A DNA stretch of 51,512 bases from Clostridiales bacterium (GTDB lineage Bacteria; Bacillota; Clostridia; Christensenellales; UBA1242), in contig SVIC01000007.1 of the NCBI GenBank assembly GCA_015055515.1, positions 1 to 51,512 on the forward strand, read 5' to 3'. Below are positions 41,326 to 50,331 of this stretch, piece after piece. Each line of letters starts with the position of its first letter. Within the stretch, counting starts at the first letter, position 1. The translations under genes and the position numbers were made by a program. Under the pieces are notes generated by a model, which was not told the origin of the DNA, searched no databases, and was given only the letters and a program-made list of their open reading frames with translations.

Positions 41326-41620
41326 CCCACCACAACAGTATAGAACAAATGCTCACACACAACTGTTCATAACTATGTGGATAACTGTGGATTACTCTAC
41401 TTTTTATGAGTAAAAAAGTGTTTTATCGAAAATTTTTCGAAAGTTTGGTGTGGATAACTCGTGAATACGTTGTGTATAAGTGGATAACTTTTATACATTT
41501 TGGCATTTTTGAGGCAAAATCTTGCTAAAATTTGTCGAATGAATAAAAATTCGAAAAAATTTATAAAAAATAATTGTGTAATTGTGGATAACTCACTACT
41601 TATTGTCACAAACATGTAGT
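41326..41620. other. DnaA-box cluster, candidate replication origin
   Basis: Four perfect DnaA boxes in one orientation, TGTGGATAA at 41376, 41449 and 41583 and TGTGTATAA at 41471, plus one-mismatch boxes at 41386 and 41479. An AT-rich tract (about 41537-41582) lies between the third and fourth perfect boxes and could serve as an unwinding element. No gene fits. dnaA/dnaN are not in the window, so the call rests on motifs and on origin-linked neighbours. Confidence 0.6.
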
Positions 41621-41903
41621 TATGGCATTTTATTTCATAAGGAACATGTATTTTGTGACAAAAAGTATATTGTGTGATCATGCCTTCTTCATTGCAACAC
41701 ATATCATTCTATTTGAATATTTATGTAACAAGAAAAGAGACCTAACATATATTAGGTCTCATTTTATATCTGTACGCAAATTAACTTGCGGAATATCGAA
41801 TAGGTTAGATTATCTACCTACTCCATACTATGAATTATTTACCCGAAGTGTGCATAGTATCCCAATTAGACAATATTATAAATATATTTTTCAGTAATAT
41901 TTA
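41621..41903. other. gene-free region right of the DnaA boxes
   Basis: Contains an inverted pair TTGTCACAAA (41603-41612) and TTTGTGACAA (41652-41661) and a hairpin GAGACCTAA/TTAGGTCTC (about 41739-41762) with T-rich ends in both directions. The hairpin may terminate the leftward gene at 41904. Nothing else recognised. Confidence 0.5.
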
Positions 41904-42395
41904 TTACACATTACCCTTATTGGTTATATACGCCATCAATTTATCTTTGGCAGGACTGCTGATTTTGTGCGATACATCCACCTTATCCATTACCCTTATC
42001 TCTATCTCAAGGATTGTTCGGATATAACGACTTAACTTGCTATTGGTAGTAGCAGTATCTGCCTCTAGTGTTATAAATTCACCATCGAAATGCACATGAT
42101 TACGCTCACACGCAGTGGTAATTATACTCTCTATACCTTGCACATCAAGATACCTTTGGTATACTGTCCCCATATCCATAATAGTGTACTCATCCGATGT
42201 ACTTAGTAGCCCCATATTCTCCGCATCTTCGCCACGCTCCAGCACCACCTCTGTATCTTGTACCAACTTCACCGCAACAGTAATAGGTGTTCCATCTACA
42301 TAGTATACAGGTACGCCCACCATATATACACCGCCACCATATGATACAGACAATACATTGTCTTTTATCTTCTCAGTTATATCCCCTATCTTCAT
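41904..42395 (-). CDS. uncharacterised protein (163 aa)
   Basis: Soluble, acidic, no recognisable family. The N-terminal part is beta-rich (V-L-S-V-S-Y-G-G-G-V-Y-M-V-G-V-P-V-Y-Y), the C-terminal part helical. A strong AAGGAGAAA site precedes the ATG. It follows the 42439-43518 gene on the same strand with a 43-nt gap and may be co-transcribed. Confidence 0.7.
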   Translation of the reverse strand: MKIGDITEKIKDNVLSVSYGGGVYMVGVPVYYVDGTPITVAVKLVQDTEVVLERGEDAENMGLLSTSDEYTIMDMGTVYQRYLDVQGIESIITTACERNHVHFDGEFITLEADTATTNSKLSRYIRTILEIEIRVMDKVDVSHKISSPAKDKLMAYITNKGNV

Positions 42396-42438
42396 TTCTT
42401 TCTCCTTAACACATTTCCATTCATCATTCTATTATCTA

Positions 42439-43518
42439 TTACTCGCCCTTCTCCAATCTTTGCTCTCTAGGCTTATATACCTTTTCAGAAAACTTCGCCA
42501 CATCACCTATTGGTATAGTCTTGAACTTATCATAAGACTCTTTCTGCTTCTCTATATTCATACGCAATCTATCACTAAATGTTCCCTTTTCCATACCCGT
42601 AGGAACCTCTGGCATTACAGTCGATAGTTTTACATTTTCTTCTGCTATATAATCTTTCTGTGACATCCTAGGTCTTATGTTAAGTGCATATCTATGAGCA
42701 AATAAGACTTGCGCAAGGGTCAATCTCCTGCCACCATTCTCTATATCCATATACTCTGCCTCACCATGAACAAATAGTGTAGGAAATGCTACATTATAAC
42801 TATCCTTTACAATATGTGCATGAGAGCCATATATACTCTCTGGCTCATCTAGTACCACATCTCCACCCATGAAATTGCGATGCGGAGATAGTGGATTATA
42901 TTCACTCCTCACCAATTCACATATGTGTTGACCGCTTCCTCCTAGTATCGCCTTCAGCTCATAGCAACCAGCCACATTAGGAAATCCCGGCCTAGACACT
43001 GTCTGTTCATATAACACACCATCTATAGGATAACTAATTATTTCCTTAAATAGTACAAGTTGCCCATCCACATTTCCTGCCAACCAATTAACCATTACCT
43101 CAGTATCAGACTCACTTTTTCTCGTGCTAAGATTCTTGAATACCGCTTTTGACTTGGCATCTCTAACATCGGTGCGAGAGATTCTAATTTTTGTGCACGC
43201 CATTAGTTTTTCATAGAATTTCTGATCAAATGGCATTGGATTTAATTGAGCATCTTTAACCCTTGTTTCTATACCATTTGGCAAATCTGCCATACGAAAA
43301 TCTTCAGGTATTCCATAATTTTTCGTTATATCTATACCATAATTTTCTATTAAATATTTATTTATCTCTGCCAAGCAAACGCCTTTATTTCTTACACACC
43401 ATCTACGATACTTCAAGTGATGATCATAATGCTTATTCAGATCGCTAGTCCTGTACTTAAGACTTTCAATAAATTTACCTAATTGTGCCTGATCTTTGTC
43501 TGTCCAACTATTTTTCAT
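42439..43518 (-). CDS. uncharacterised protein (359 aa)
   Basis: Start set at ATG 43518, preceded by GGGGAG; the longer reading from 43554 lacks a site. No signal peptide, membrane helix or family I can name. An N-terminal helical part rich in His, Lys and Tyr (about 10-60) is followed by a mixed alpha/beta region containing G-S-G-Q-H, H-R-N-F-M-G-G-D-V and F-V-H-G-E-A segments. Could be an enzyme, but no catalytic pattern is certain. Confidence 0.72.
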   Translation of the reverse strand: MKNSWTDKDQAQLGKFIESLKYRTSDLNKHYDHHLKYRRWCVRNKGVCLAEINKYLIENYGIDITKNYGIPEDFRMADLPNGIETRVKDAQLNPMPFDQKFYEKLMACTKIRISRTDVRDAKSKAVFKNLSTRKSESDTEVMVNWLAGNVDGQLVLFKEIISYPIDGVLYEQTVSRPGFPNVAGCYELKAILGGSGQHICELVRSEYNPLSPHRNFMGGDVVLDEPESIYGSHAHIVKDSYNVAFPTLFVHGEAEYMDIENGGRRLTLAQVLFAHRYALNIRPRMSQKDYIAEENVKLSTVMPEVPTGMEKGTFSDRLRMNIEKQKESYDKFKTIPIGDVAKFSEKVYKPREQRLEKGE

Positions 43519-43611
43519 AGCCACTCCCCAATATTTCTTATTGTATTCTATCATATAATTTAGTATTTTACAATATTGTGATGATTGTTTTTATCTTTTT
43601 TTATTCTACAA

Positions 43612-43648
43612 AACAAATATCCACAAACTGAGTTCGTTTGTGGATATT
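43612..43648 (-). terminator. terminator of the 44813-43652 gene pair
   Basis: AATATCCACAAAC and GTTTGTGGATATT arms (13 bp) around TGAGTTC, T-rich leftward. Confidence 0.8.
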
Positions 43649-43651
43649 TTG

Positions 43652-44227
43652 CTATTTATTCTCTTTTAAGAATTTCCTATACACTTTTTTCTCACTATAA
43701 TCATTGCCTAATTTAAGGCCAGTCTTCTTCACATATCCTTTTAGTTCTTCTATCTCTAGATAAGGATCAGATATCTCTGTCTTTTCTGATTCGTATTCTA
43801 GGAATATCCCCAGATCCTCTACTATCTGAATTGCGAACTCTTCACCACCTTTCTCATACACAAGCATATGAGTTTTCACCTCACACCAGTTATTAATTCC
43901 CGCATTATCGAATAACTTTAGCGTAACATCCCTATACAGAAGTGGTGACACAATTTTATTTTCTGCTATTACAACTTGATTTTCATCCAAAGTCTTCGAC
44001 TTGTAGCACAGATGCAAGTTGTATTTACAATCTTCAATTACTTCTCGTACAATAAAACTATTATTTATTATTTCAATATAAGGCATTTTCAACAATTCCT
44101 TATTAGACAACGTAGAATAATACCAGTCGTTCATGTCATACTCTACTACAATCTTGTATCCAGCACTATATAATATTTCTTTTATTTCATCTAATGTATT
44201 TAATACCTCTACCGTTACCTCTACCAT
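43652..44227 (-). CDS. CYTH-like protein (191 aa)
   Basis: The layout of alternating strands with charged residues resembles CYTH enzymes (class IV adenylate cyclase / thiamine triphosphatase): V-E-V-T-V-E-V at the start, F-A-I-Q-I-V-E-D-L-G-I-F-L-E-Y-E near 130-145, then E-I-E-E-L-K and a terminal K-x-Y-R-K-F-L. The canonical E-x-E-x-K start is degenerate, so catalytic activity is uncertain. Co-directional with the next gene, 1 nt apart. Confidence 0.6.
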   Translation of the reverse strand: MVEVTVEVLNTLDEIKEILYSAGYKIVVEYDMNDWYYSTLSNKELLKMPYIEIINNSFIVREVIEDCKYNLHLCYKSKTLDENQVVIAENKIVSPLLYRDVTLKLFDNAGINNWCEVKTHMLVYEKGGEEFAIQIVEDLGIFLEYESEKTEISDPYLEIEELKGYVKKTGLKLGNDYSEKKVYRKFLKENK

Positions 44228-44228
44228 T

Positions 44229-44813
44229 TTATTTATCCTCCTGAATATTTATTTTACAATTATCAAATACCCCATAATCGCCCTTCGACACACTATCATA
44301 TACCTTGTCTAGATCTAGACTTGCACAATAATCTATAATATAATCAATATCCTTTACACTCATTATATTTAATTGCCCTTTTATCCTCAGCCTTCCACTC
44401 TCTGGCAAATCTTCTATATCTATTCCGTACCTATCCTCTATATATCCATTCAGCATACCATATTCATTATATACTATCTGCCTTGCCACTTCTTGATTTT
44501 TTAGATCCTGCAGAATAGGGAACTGCAATAGATATTTCGTATAGAATATATAATCTGTCACTAGATGCAAGAAATACGCCTTGTCGAAATCAGTGTCTAT
44601 TTTATGCTCTGCACAAAATTTTACCAAATCCACTTTTCTGCATAACTTATCTGCATAACTATCATTTTTTATAAATGTAGAATAATGATTAATATACTTA
44701 TCTCCCACTATATCAACAAAATATGTCCCTTCATAGAACTGCACCTTGTCTTCTATCTTATTATTATCTATATATTTGTCCGCTATAACCTTATGTATTG
44801 CCAATGACGCCAT
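44229..44813 (-). CDS. protein resembling zinc-dependent phospholipase C-like hypotheticals (194 aa)
   Basis: Helical protein with His7 near the N-terminus (A-I-H-K-V-I-A) and a central F-L-H-L-V-T-D-Y pattern (about residues 91-98). These are the positions where PF00882-type proteins keep zinc-binding His and Asp. No signal peptide. Function is not established for these cytoplasmic relatives. Probably in an operon with the CYTH-like gene. Confidence 0.5.
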   Translation of the reverse strand: MASLAIHKVIADKYIDNNKIEDKVQFYEGTYFVDIVGDKYINHYSTFIKNDSYADKLCRKVDLVKFCAEHKIDTDFDKAYFLHLVTDYIFYTKYLLQFPILQDLKNQEVARQIVYNEYGMLNGYIEDRYGIDIEDLPESGRLRIKGQLNIMSVKDIDYIIDYCASLDLDKVYDSVSKGDYGVFDNCKINIQEDK

Positions 44814-44903
44814 ATTTCACCCACCATACTTATTCATTTAATAGTAACACAATATCTACATTTATGCGAAGACTTTAGTGTAGTTTTTCAAAAATATTCA
44901 CTA

Positions 44904-44932
44904 TTGACAGACCATATATTGTGTGTTAAAAT
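44904..44932 (+). promoter_or_regulatory. promoter of the 44962/45717 pair
   Basis: TTGACA (44904-44909), 17-nt spacer, TAAAAT (44927-44932). Confidence 0.78.
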
Positions 44933-44961
44933 ATCGGTAGATTTTTATATGGAGAGATTTT

Positions 44962-45696
44962 ATGTTCGGATTATTCAATTCAAGAAATAAATATGTAGAT
45001 GTATTACATGGAAAAATTACTAACCTAGATTATGCTGATAAATTCGCAGTAAAAACTAAAGGCAGAGAACTAGGCATCGATATCAACAAGGATGATATAG
45101 ACAATTATCTTTACTCTAAATATGACAAAGACAAATCTATTATAAAATTTAAGGCTTCAGACATCGAAGAATTAATTAAGATTCGTACCGTTCAAACAGC
45201 ACTTGGTAAGAGCAATATTGGCGCAAAACAAATAGAGTGCGAGTTTGATTCCAAATACATACTACCTAGTAGATATGATTACTTCGACGACAATTCAGGC
45301 TGGTTAGGTTTGTCACTTGCAGAATTAGATTATGATACACTAACTGCAACATCGAACCCAGACAAAATTAAGTTTACAGACACACTAACTTATAAGAATC
45401 TATGTTGTTTGCTTGCTTTTTCTTCTGCAGAGACTATTATATCTAACGAGGAGATTATCAATAAATCAATAGTTGAATTAAGAAACAAGATGAAAACTTC
45501 CGCATTAGAAAAAGGCAGTTCTACACTGAATGATGATTTTGTAAAAGCATATAAAGACAGGCAAGATAATTTAGATCAAGTAGAGAAATGTAGCAATATT
45601 CTTCTAGACTACTCGAAGGATTATATTGCAGATTGCGTACAAGAGATTTTGGGTATCACTAGTGACAAGCCACAAGATGATTCTATGGAAAAATAA
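44962..45696 (+). CDS. uncharacterised protein, first of a second tandem paralog pair (244 aa)
   Basis: Not recognised. Soluble. The C-terminal ~110 residues align with the next gene: L-T-Y-x-x-L...L-A-F/L...A-x-x-I...I-(I/V)-N-(K/R)-S...L-R-N, then a helical region ending with C-x-x-I-x(6)-Y-I. The N-terminal half is not shared. GGAGAG precedes the ATG, promoter at 44904-44932. Confidence 0.78.
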   Translation: MFGLFNSRNKYVDVLHGKITNLDYADKFAVKTKGRELGIDINKDDIDNYLYSKYDKDKSIIKFKASDIEELIKIRTVQTALGKSNIGAKQIECEFDSKYILPSRYDYFDDNSGWLGLSLAELDYDTLTATSNPDKIKFTDTLTYKNLCCLLAFSSAETIISNEEIINKSIVELRNKMKTSALEKGSSTLNDDFVKAYKDRQDNLDQVEKCSNILLDYSKDYIADCVQEILGITSDKPQDDSMEK

Positions 45697-45716
45697 GTAA
45701 TTGGGAGAGTATTATA

Positions 45717-46364
45717 ATGTCACATAATATAGATAACAATTCTACACCAAATATAGATATTATGCCATTAGGCCACAGAAGACACAGCAAGGAAGAAATA
45801 ACTTCATCAATCAATAATATATTTAATAACGGCAATAGCATTCACAAATCAATAGAGGATTATATAAAATATCGTACATATCATCCCGACACACTAGAAA
45901 ACACTGAATTGAAATATTTCAAATGTGAAAATCTGGTAGATGGCTTTAGCGCATATTACGATACAAAACCATATGTATTTAAGTGCAATAGCACTAATGC
46001 AACAAAGCCTGAGTACGCGAATATCACTAGTACTAGCATTAATAGTATTGAGGTATTCTGCTACGCCGATATGTTATCAAAATATATGAATGAATTAACT
46101 ACTACTAGTTCTAGTATGTCATATATCGACCTAACGTATTTCTTAGCACTAGCGAACGCGGATGATATAACAAGACATTCTGATATTGTCAATAGATCTT
46201 TCGACCATCTTAGAAATGAAGCAAAGAATAAATCAATGTTCTTTGCCAATGATAGAGAGATAGTAGAAGAATACGATTATAGAATAAATAGATTGAACGA
46301 ATTAAATACTTGCTATGACATCATGATTAAGCAAGCAAAGGAATATATCGAACCTACAATGTAG
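45717..46364 (+). CDS. uncharacterised protein, second of a tandem paralog pair (215 aa)
   Basis: Shares the helical C-terminal domain with its neighbour but has a different N-terminal half starting with an Asn/Ser-rich stretch. GGGAG precedes the ATG. Ends in a strong terminator. The variable front and common back suggest a shared interaction module with different partners; this is speculation. Confidence 0.78.
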   Translation: MSHNIDNNSTPNIDIMPLGHRRHSKEEITSSINNIFNNGNSIHKSIEDYIKYRTYHPDTLENTELKYFKCENLVDGFSAYYDTKPYVFKCNSTNATKPEYANITSTSINSIEVFCYADMLSKYMNELTTTSSSMSYIDLTYFLALANADDITRHSDIVNRSFDHLRNEAKNKSMFFANDREIVEEYDYRINRLNELNTCYDIMIKQAKEYIEPTM

Positions 46365-46368
46365 AAAA

Positions 46369-46404
46369 AATAACTGCTACTAATTGTTAGCAGTTATTTT
46401 TTTT
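46369..46404 (+). terminator. terminator of the paralog pair
   Basis: AATAACTGCTA and TAGCAGTTATT arms followed by eight T. Confidence 0.9.
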
Positions 46405-46508
46405 GACTTTTTAGACAAATATGTAGTTTTTACACACTGCACATATACTTTTTGACACAAAACAACATATAGTTGTCAACATATGTGTAGACAATGTGGA
46501 TAACTTTT

Positions 46509-48575
46509 TTATTTTTCGCCATCCACACCACATATTATCAGTTTGTGTAGTGCCCTAGTTTGTGCTACATATAGTAGTCTCATATCTACCATATCTTTAT
46601 CATCATAATTTGATCTGTCGTATATTATAACACTATCGAATTCCAATCCTTTTGCAGTCTGTACAGTAAGCAGTACATTCTTGTTATTGTCGTATGATAA
46701 GTTATGCTCGTCTATAACCACTAGATTTAATTCAGCCAGTTCCCTTTGAGCAATTTCCAATTCATTATCATCCTTGCAAATAACCGCAGTATGAGCGTAT
46801 CTATCGTTACAATATCTTACTGCCCTATCAATGTCTACTATGCTATTACCCTGTACATAATCTACCGCCTCACCGTGCCTTAGCACATTCTGTGCTGGAG
46901 GCGTACCTAAGATCGCCAGCGTCTTATTCGCTTCTTCCATTATCTCTATACTTGTTCTATAACATTTCTTTAAGTATAGCATCTCTGGCGTATCCAGTAT
47001 ATCCAACACTTGCCTCCAGTTATCAATGCTCTGGTATGCATATATACCTTGTGCTATGTCACCAAATATGCCGAAGGTTGCATTATTGAACACTCCCCTT
47101 AGTGCCATATACATTAATTCACTTAAGTCTTGCGCCTCATCTATAAGCACACATTTCATACTGTTGTAATACGGCGCTGGCTGTGTCTTATATAACATAT
47201 ATAGTATACAAGCAAGATCATCATATGATATTCTTCCTGCCCTCAAGTTCTCTTGAGTGTATTTTTTTAATATTTTTATATCTTTATAATCGCTATACTT
47301 GTCTACATTGCTTATAAATGATTTATATAACTCCATTAAGTTTATTTGAGTAACAAATGTTTTCTTTAGATATCCAGTATTACCACTCTCACACTTTCTT
47401 CGTATTGCAAATTTCTTGTGTATAGATATATCCGCCTTTGATAGATTTTCTTCTATCATTTTCTTTAATCCCTCATCGTACATTATCGCTCGTGCTAGCT
47501 TCATACATCCATATTCCATCATCACTTCCATAGAATGTGCCGCTCCACAGAAATACGGATATGCGTATTCTCCATCCAATATCTTTACACCATCCACAAC
47601 CACATCTTTGCTACAAATTCCTTTCATATAATCGGACAGAAATTTATCTATAACATGTGCAAATTGTCTGCTACCTTTATATTTTAAGTAATCAACTGGT
47701 ACCTTTTTGTCACAAAGCCTCTTGTACTGATAATGTTTCGGCATAATATCGTAATTACTACCTATGATATCTTGAGACATTTTATTTAATGAAAAACTGC
47801 TAGTCTTCTCTGCATCAAGATCGGTTAATATACTAGATATATAACTCATAAATATCTCATTAGGAGATATTATAAGGTATTCCTCTGGCTTCACCTGATT
47901 CTTATAATTGTACATCAGATAACTAATTCTGTGCAATGCCACAGTAGTTTTACCAGATCCCGCTACACCTTGCACAACAACATTTTTGAATATAGGCAGT
48001 CTTATTATCTTATCTTGTTCTTCTTGGATGGTTGCTACAATATTCTTTAACCTATTATCAGCACTCTGTGTCAAATATGGTTTCAGGAATTCATCATTAC
48101 TAATAGTGTCTTGGAAGTCAAATATCGATCTAACCTCGCCCTCTTTAATATCAATCTGCCTTTTCAATTTCAGATCTACACTATAATATCTTCCATTTGC
48201 CTTATACGATGATTGACCTACTCTGCCATTGTAATATAAGTCAGATATAGGAGCACGCCAGTCTATTACCTTGTTATCAGTAGGATCACTGATTTCGCCT
48301 AATGGTAATCTACCTATATATCCTTTGAATTCCGTTCCATCATCTTTGTCTTTGAATTCCAACTTTGCAAAATACGGCTCATCTTCGTGGCGTCTAATTA
48401 CTTCTAACTTCTCATCAATCTCAGTTATCAGCCGTTCTCTCTCTACGTTAAATCCATTGTCGGTCTCTATTGGCATATCCAACGCAATATCTCTATTCCG
48501 TAGCAGATACCGCTTGTTCTCATCGGCCATAGCCTTTAAGACTTTATATTTTTTCTTTTCATAATCCAGACTCAT
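46509..48575 (-). CDS. helD: HelD-like UvrD-family helicase / RNA polymerase recycling motor
   Basis: Superfamily 1 helicase with Walker A G-V-A-G-S-G-K-T-T (about residue 210), Walker B L-I-D-E-A-Q-D and the late motif Q-T-A-K-G-L-E-F-D. The N-terminal ~60 residues form the long coiled-coil arm typical of HelD, and the D-W-R-A-P-I segment (about 120-125) is a family signature. HelD removes stalled RNA polymerase from DNA. Start at ATG 48575 (GGGGAG 8 nt upstream), not the GTG at 48584. 688 aa is close to the Clostridia form. Confidence 0.92.
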   Translation of the reverse strand: MSLDYEKKKYKVLKAMADENKRYLLRNRDIALDMPIETDNGFNVERERLITEIDEKLEVIRRHEDEPYFAKLEFKDKDDGTEFKGYIGRLPLGEISDPTDNKVIDWRAPISDLYYNGRVGQSSYKANGRYYSVDLKLKRQIDIKEGEVRSIFDFQDTISNDEFLKPYLTQSADNRLKNIVATIQEEQDKIIRLPIFKNVVVQGVAGSGKTTVALHRISYLMYNYKNQVKPEEYLIISPNEIFMSYISSILTDLDAEKTSSFSLNKMSQDIIGSNYDIMPKHYQYKRLCDKKVPVDYLKYKGSRQFAHVIDKFLSDYMKGICSKDVVVDGVKILDGEYAYPYFCGAAHSMEVMMEYGCMKLARAIMYDEGLKKMIEENLSKADISIHKKFAIRRKCESGNTGYLKKTFVTQINLMELYKSFISNVDKYSDYKDIKILKKYTQENLRAGRISYDDLACILYMLYKTQPAPYYNSMKCVLIDEAQDLSELMYMALRGVFNNATFGIFGDIAQGIYAYQSIDNWRQVLDILDTPEMLYLKKCYRTSIEIMEEANKTLAILGTPPAQNVLRHGEAVDYVQGNSIVDIDRAVRYCNDRYAHTAVICKDDNELEIAQRELAELNLVVIDEHNLSYDNNKNVLLTVQTAKGLEFDSVIIYDRSNYDDKDMVDMRLLYVAQTRALHKLIICGVDGEK

Positions 48576-48625
48576 ATCACACACTCCCCTTTGTTTATTA
48601 TTTTACAAGAAAGACAAGTAAATAT

Positions 48626-48668
48626 CCACGAAAAAAGGTCGATATCCTAAAAACAATTAGAATACCGA
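48626..48668 (-). terminator. terminator of the 48657-48761 transcript
   Basis: GGTCG/CGACC plus further pairing (about 48637-48669) around an A-rich loop; leftward a run of six T. Ends the short transcript from the consensus promoter at 48790-48818. Confidence 0.75.
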
Positions 48669-48761
48669 CCTCTGTGTATTTTCAACTCTGTCTGCATCCA
48701 TGCTAGCATTTGCAACATGGCACATAGTATTAAATCTTCGCTTTTCTTTACATCTTTTCAT
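48657..48761 (-). CDS. 34-residue ORF or small RNA from a perfect-consensus promoter
   Basis: Start ATG has AAGGAAG 8 nt upstream. The peptide is basic at the N-terminus (M-K-R-C-K-E-K-R-R-F), with two Cys and no membrane segment. The stop lies inside the terminator stem. Because the transcript is only ~150 nt and so strongly promoted, it could equally be a regulatory RNA. Confidence 0.4.
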   Translation of the reverse strand: MKRCKEKRRFNTMCHVANASMDADRVENTQRSVF

Positions 48762-48789
48762 AAGACACTTCCTTGTAAAAGATAAACGC

Positions 48790-48818
48790 ATTATACCACA
48801 TTATATATGTAATGTCAA
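48790..48818 (-). promoter_or_regulatory. perfect consensus sigma-A promoter
   Basis: TTGACA (48818-48813), 17-nt spacer, TATAAT (48795-48790). The only promoter I noticed with both boxes and spacing ideal. Confidence 0.85.
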
Positions 48819-48931
48819 TGTTTTTTACAATATTTTACATGCTTTTTTAGAATAATATAATAATAGATTAATTTCTTCCCGCTTTAATAACTTATATAAT
48901 AAATTTCAGTATTTCTTTTATGTGTTTTTGC

Positions 48932-48960
48932 TTGCAACTTTTTATACTTTTCACTACAAT
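48932..48960 (+). promoter_or_regulatory. tRNA-Thr promoter
   Basis: TTGCAA (48932-48937), 17-nt spacer, TACAAT (48955-48960), 12 nt before the tRNA. Confidence 0.72.
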
Positions 48961-48972
48961 ATACATATACTT

Positions 48973-49048
48973 GCTAATATAGCACAGTCGGTAGTGCAAC
49001 TGATTCGTAATCAGTAGGTCGGCGGTTCGAGTCCGCCTATTAGCTCCA
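48973..49048 (+). tRNA. tRNA-Thr (anticodon CGT)
   Basis: 76 nt with encoded CCA: acceptor GCTAATA/TATTAGC, anticodon stem ACTGA/TCAGT with loop TTCGTAA, T loop TTCGAGT. Its 3' end is duplicated 131 bp downstream. Confidence 0.95.
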
Positions 49049-49184
49049 ATTATAATACAACTTTGCATTTGGCAACTCTCACAGACTTGTACTCGTGCTT
49101 CGCATAACTTGTTACATATGCTTCATGCTTGCACGAGGGCGTTCGCTTCGCTCGGCTCCGAGTCCGCCTATTAGCTCCAATTAT
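49028..49184 (+). repeat. duplicated tRNA-Thr 3' end flanking a 105-bp fragment (integration scar)
   Basis: The 26 bp at 49028-49053 recur exactly at 49159-49184. The segment between has an inverted pair CTCGTGC/GCACGAG (49092-49098, 49131-49137), is GC-richer than its surroundings and holds no ORF. This is the pattern left when an element that integrated at the tRNA 3' end is mostly deleted. Confidence 0.75.
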
Positions 49185-49192
49185 TTAGCGAG

Positions 49193-49229
49193 CAAAAAAC
49201 AGACAACTACTTTTTAGTTGTCTATTTTT
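49193..49229. terminator. bidirectional terminator
   Basis: AGACAACTA and TAGTTGTCT arms around CTTTT with A and T runs; ends tlyA leftward and tRNA-Thr transcripts rightward. Confidence 0.85.
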
Positions 49230-50010
49230 CTTCAAATGCACTCTCTATAAGATTTCTAAGATCATACTCTTTATTAAATTGCTCTTTATTCGTAATATAT
49301 GCAATATATTCGATATTGCCATCTCCGCCCTTGATCGGAGAGTAGTCAATACCCATTACAAAAAAGCCATATTTGTTGAACATATTAATACTATTATTTA
49401 GTATTTCTTTGTGGATATCTTTATTTGATATTACACCACCATACTTTTTCGCAATCTTCTTACCACACTCGAATTGTGGCTTAATTAGGCACAACATATC
49501 TAATTTTTTCTTGCTATCTGCCACCTTCTCTATAATCTTGGATATAGATATGAATGACACATCCACCACCACTACATCTATATCATTGAACCAGTCATTT
49601 GGTACATCCTTGATATTGGTATTCTCGTGCAACTCTACCCTACTATCAGACCTCAACGATGGATGCATTACATCTGTGCCCACATCTATCGCCATCACCC
49701 TCTTTGCACCATGTTGCAATGCACAGTCGGTAAATCCCCCTGTAGACGATCCTATATCCATGACAACTTTTCCTATCATATCATAGCGAAATACATCTAT
49801 CGCTTTTTCCAACTTCAATCCACCACGAGATACATACTTAAATAAGTCATTATCTTGTACCACAATATTGTCACCCTCTGACACACTGTGACTTAATTTT
49901 GTAATCACCTTACTATTTATCGTGACCAAGCCTTTGCTTATCAATTCCTGTGCCTTTGTCCTGGACTCTGCCAGACCCCTTACCACCAATTCTTTATCTA
50001 ATCTTTCCAT
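49222..50010 (-). CDS. tlyA: TlyA family rRNA (cytidine-2'-O)-methyltransferase
   Basis: An N-terminal S4 RNA-binding domain (residues ~1-60, R-L-D-K-E-L-V-V-R-G-L-A) is followed by an FtsJ-type methyltransferase with V-M-D-I-G-S-S-T-G-G-F-T-D (SAM site) and L-I-K-P-Q-F-E. Mycobacterial TlyA methylates 16S and 23S rRNA; the older name 'hemolysin A' is misleading. In Clostridia the gene is often near sporulation/recN genes, not seen here. Length 262 aa is typical. Confidence 0.94.
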   Translation of the reverse strand: MERLDKELVVRGLAESRTKAQELISKGLVTINSKVITKLSHSVSEGDNIVVQDNDLFKYVSRGGLKLEKAIDVFRYDMIGKVVMDIGSSTGGFTDCALQHGAKRVMAIDVGTDVMHPSLRSDSRVELHENTNIKDVPNDWFNDIDVVVVDVSFISISKIIEKVADSKKKLDMLCLIKPQFECGKKIAKKYGGVISNKDIHKEILNNSINMFNKYGFFVMGIDYSPIKGGDGNIEYIAYITNKEQFNKEYDLRNLIESAFEEK

Positions 50011-50076
50011 GGCTTTATGATAACATTGCTAATTCATATTTCAAAATATTTTTATAAAAAATAAAATAGTTCTTTA

Positions 50077-50322
50077 TTAAATATTTAAATTACTTTCTAA
50101 AAACAATGGACTATCTAAAAACTCACTAATAGTCATGTCAAAACCACTTGCAATTAAAATAGTTGTTGATAACAAATTATCCTTAACCGTCTCGTGCATT
50201 ATATTTTTAAGTGTCGAATGCGTAACGCCACTATTCATTGCCAGTCTATATCTAGTCATATTTTTTTCTTTAAGCAATTGATTAATCCTCAATGCAAGTG
50301 CATGATTAACTGATTTGTTCAT
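50077..50322 (-). CDS. small XRE-type regulator (81 aa)
   Basis: Single HTH domain (about residues 8-65) with M-T-R-Y-R-L-A-M-N-S-G-V-T-H-S-T-L-K-N-I as the helix-turn-helix. It is divergent from the lipoprotein at 50439, and two perfect palindromes lie between them, so it probably regulates itself and that gene. Confidence 0.85.
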   Translation of the reverse strand: MNKSVNHALALRINQLLKEKNMTRYRLAMNSGVTHSTLKNIMHETVKDNLLSTTILIASGFDMTISEFLDSPLFLESNLNI

Positions 50323-50331
50323 ATTTACTAC

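Noticed and set aside
41397..41897. ORFs on both strands in the DnaA-box region
   Set aside because: No ribosome binding sites, AT-driven composition, and they run across DnaA boxes and a terminator hairpin.
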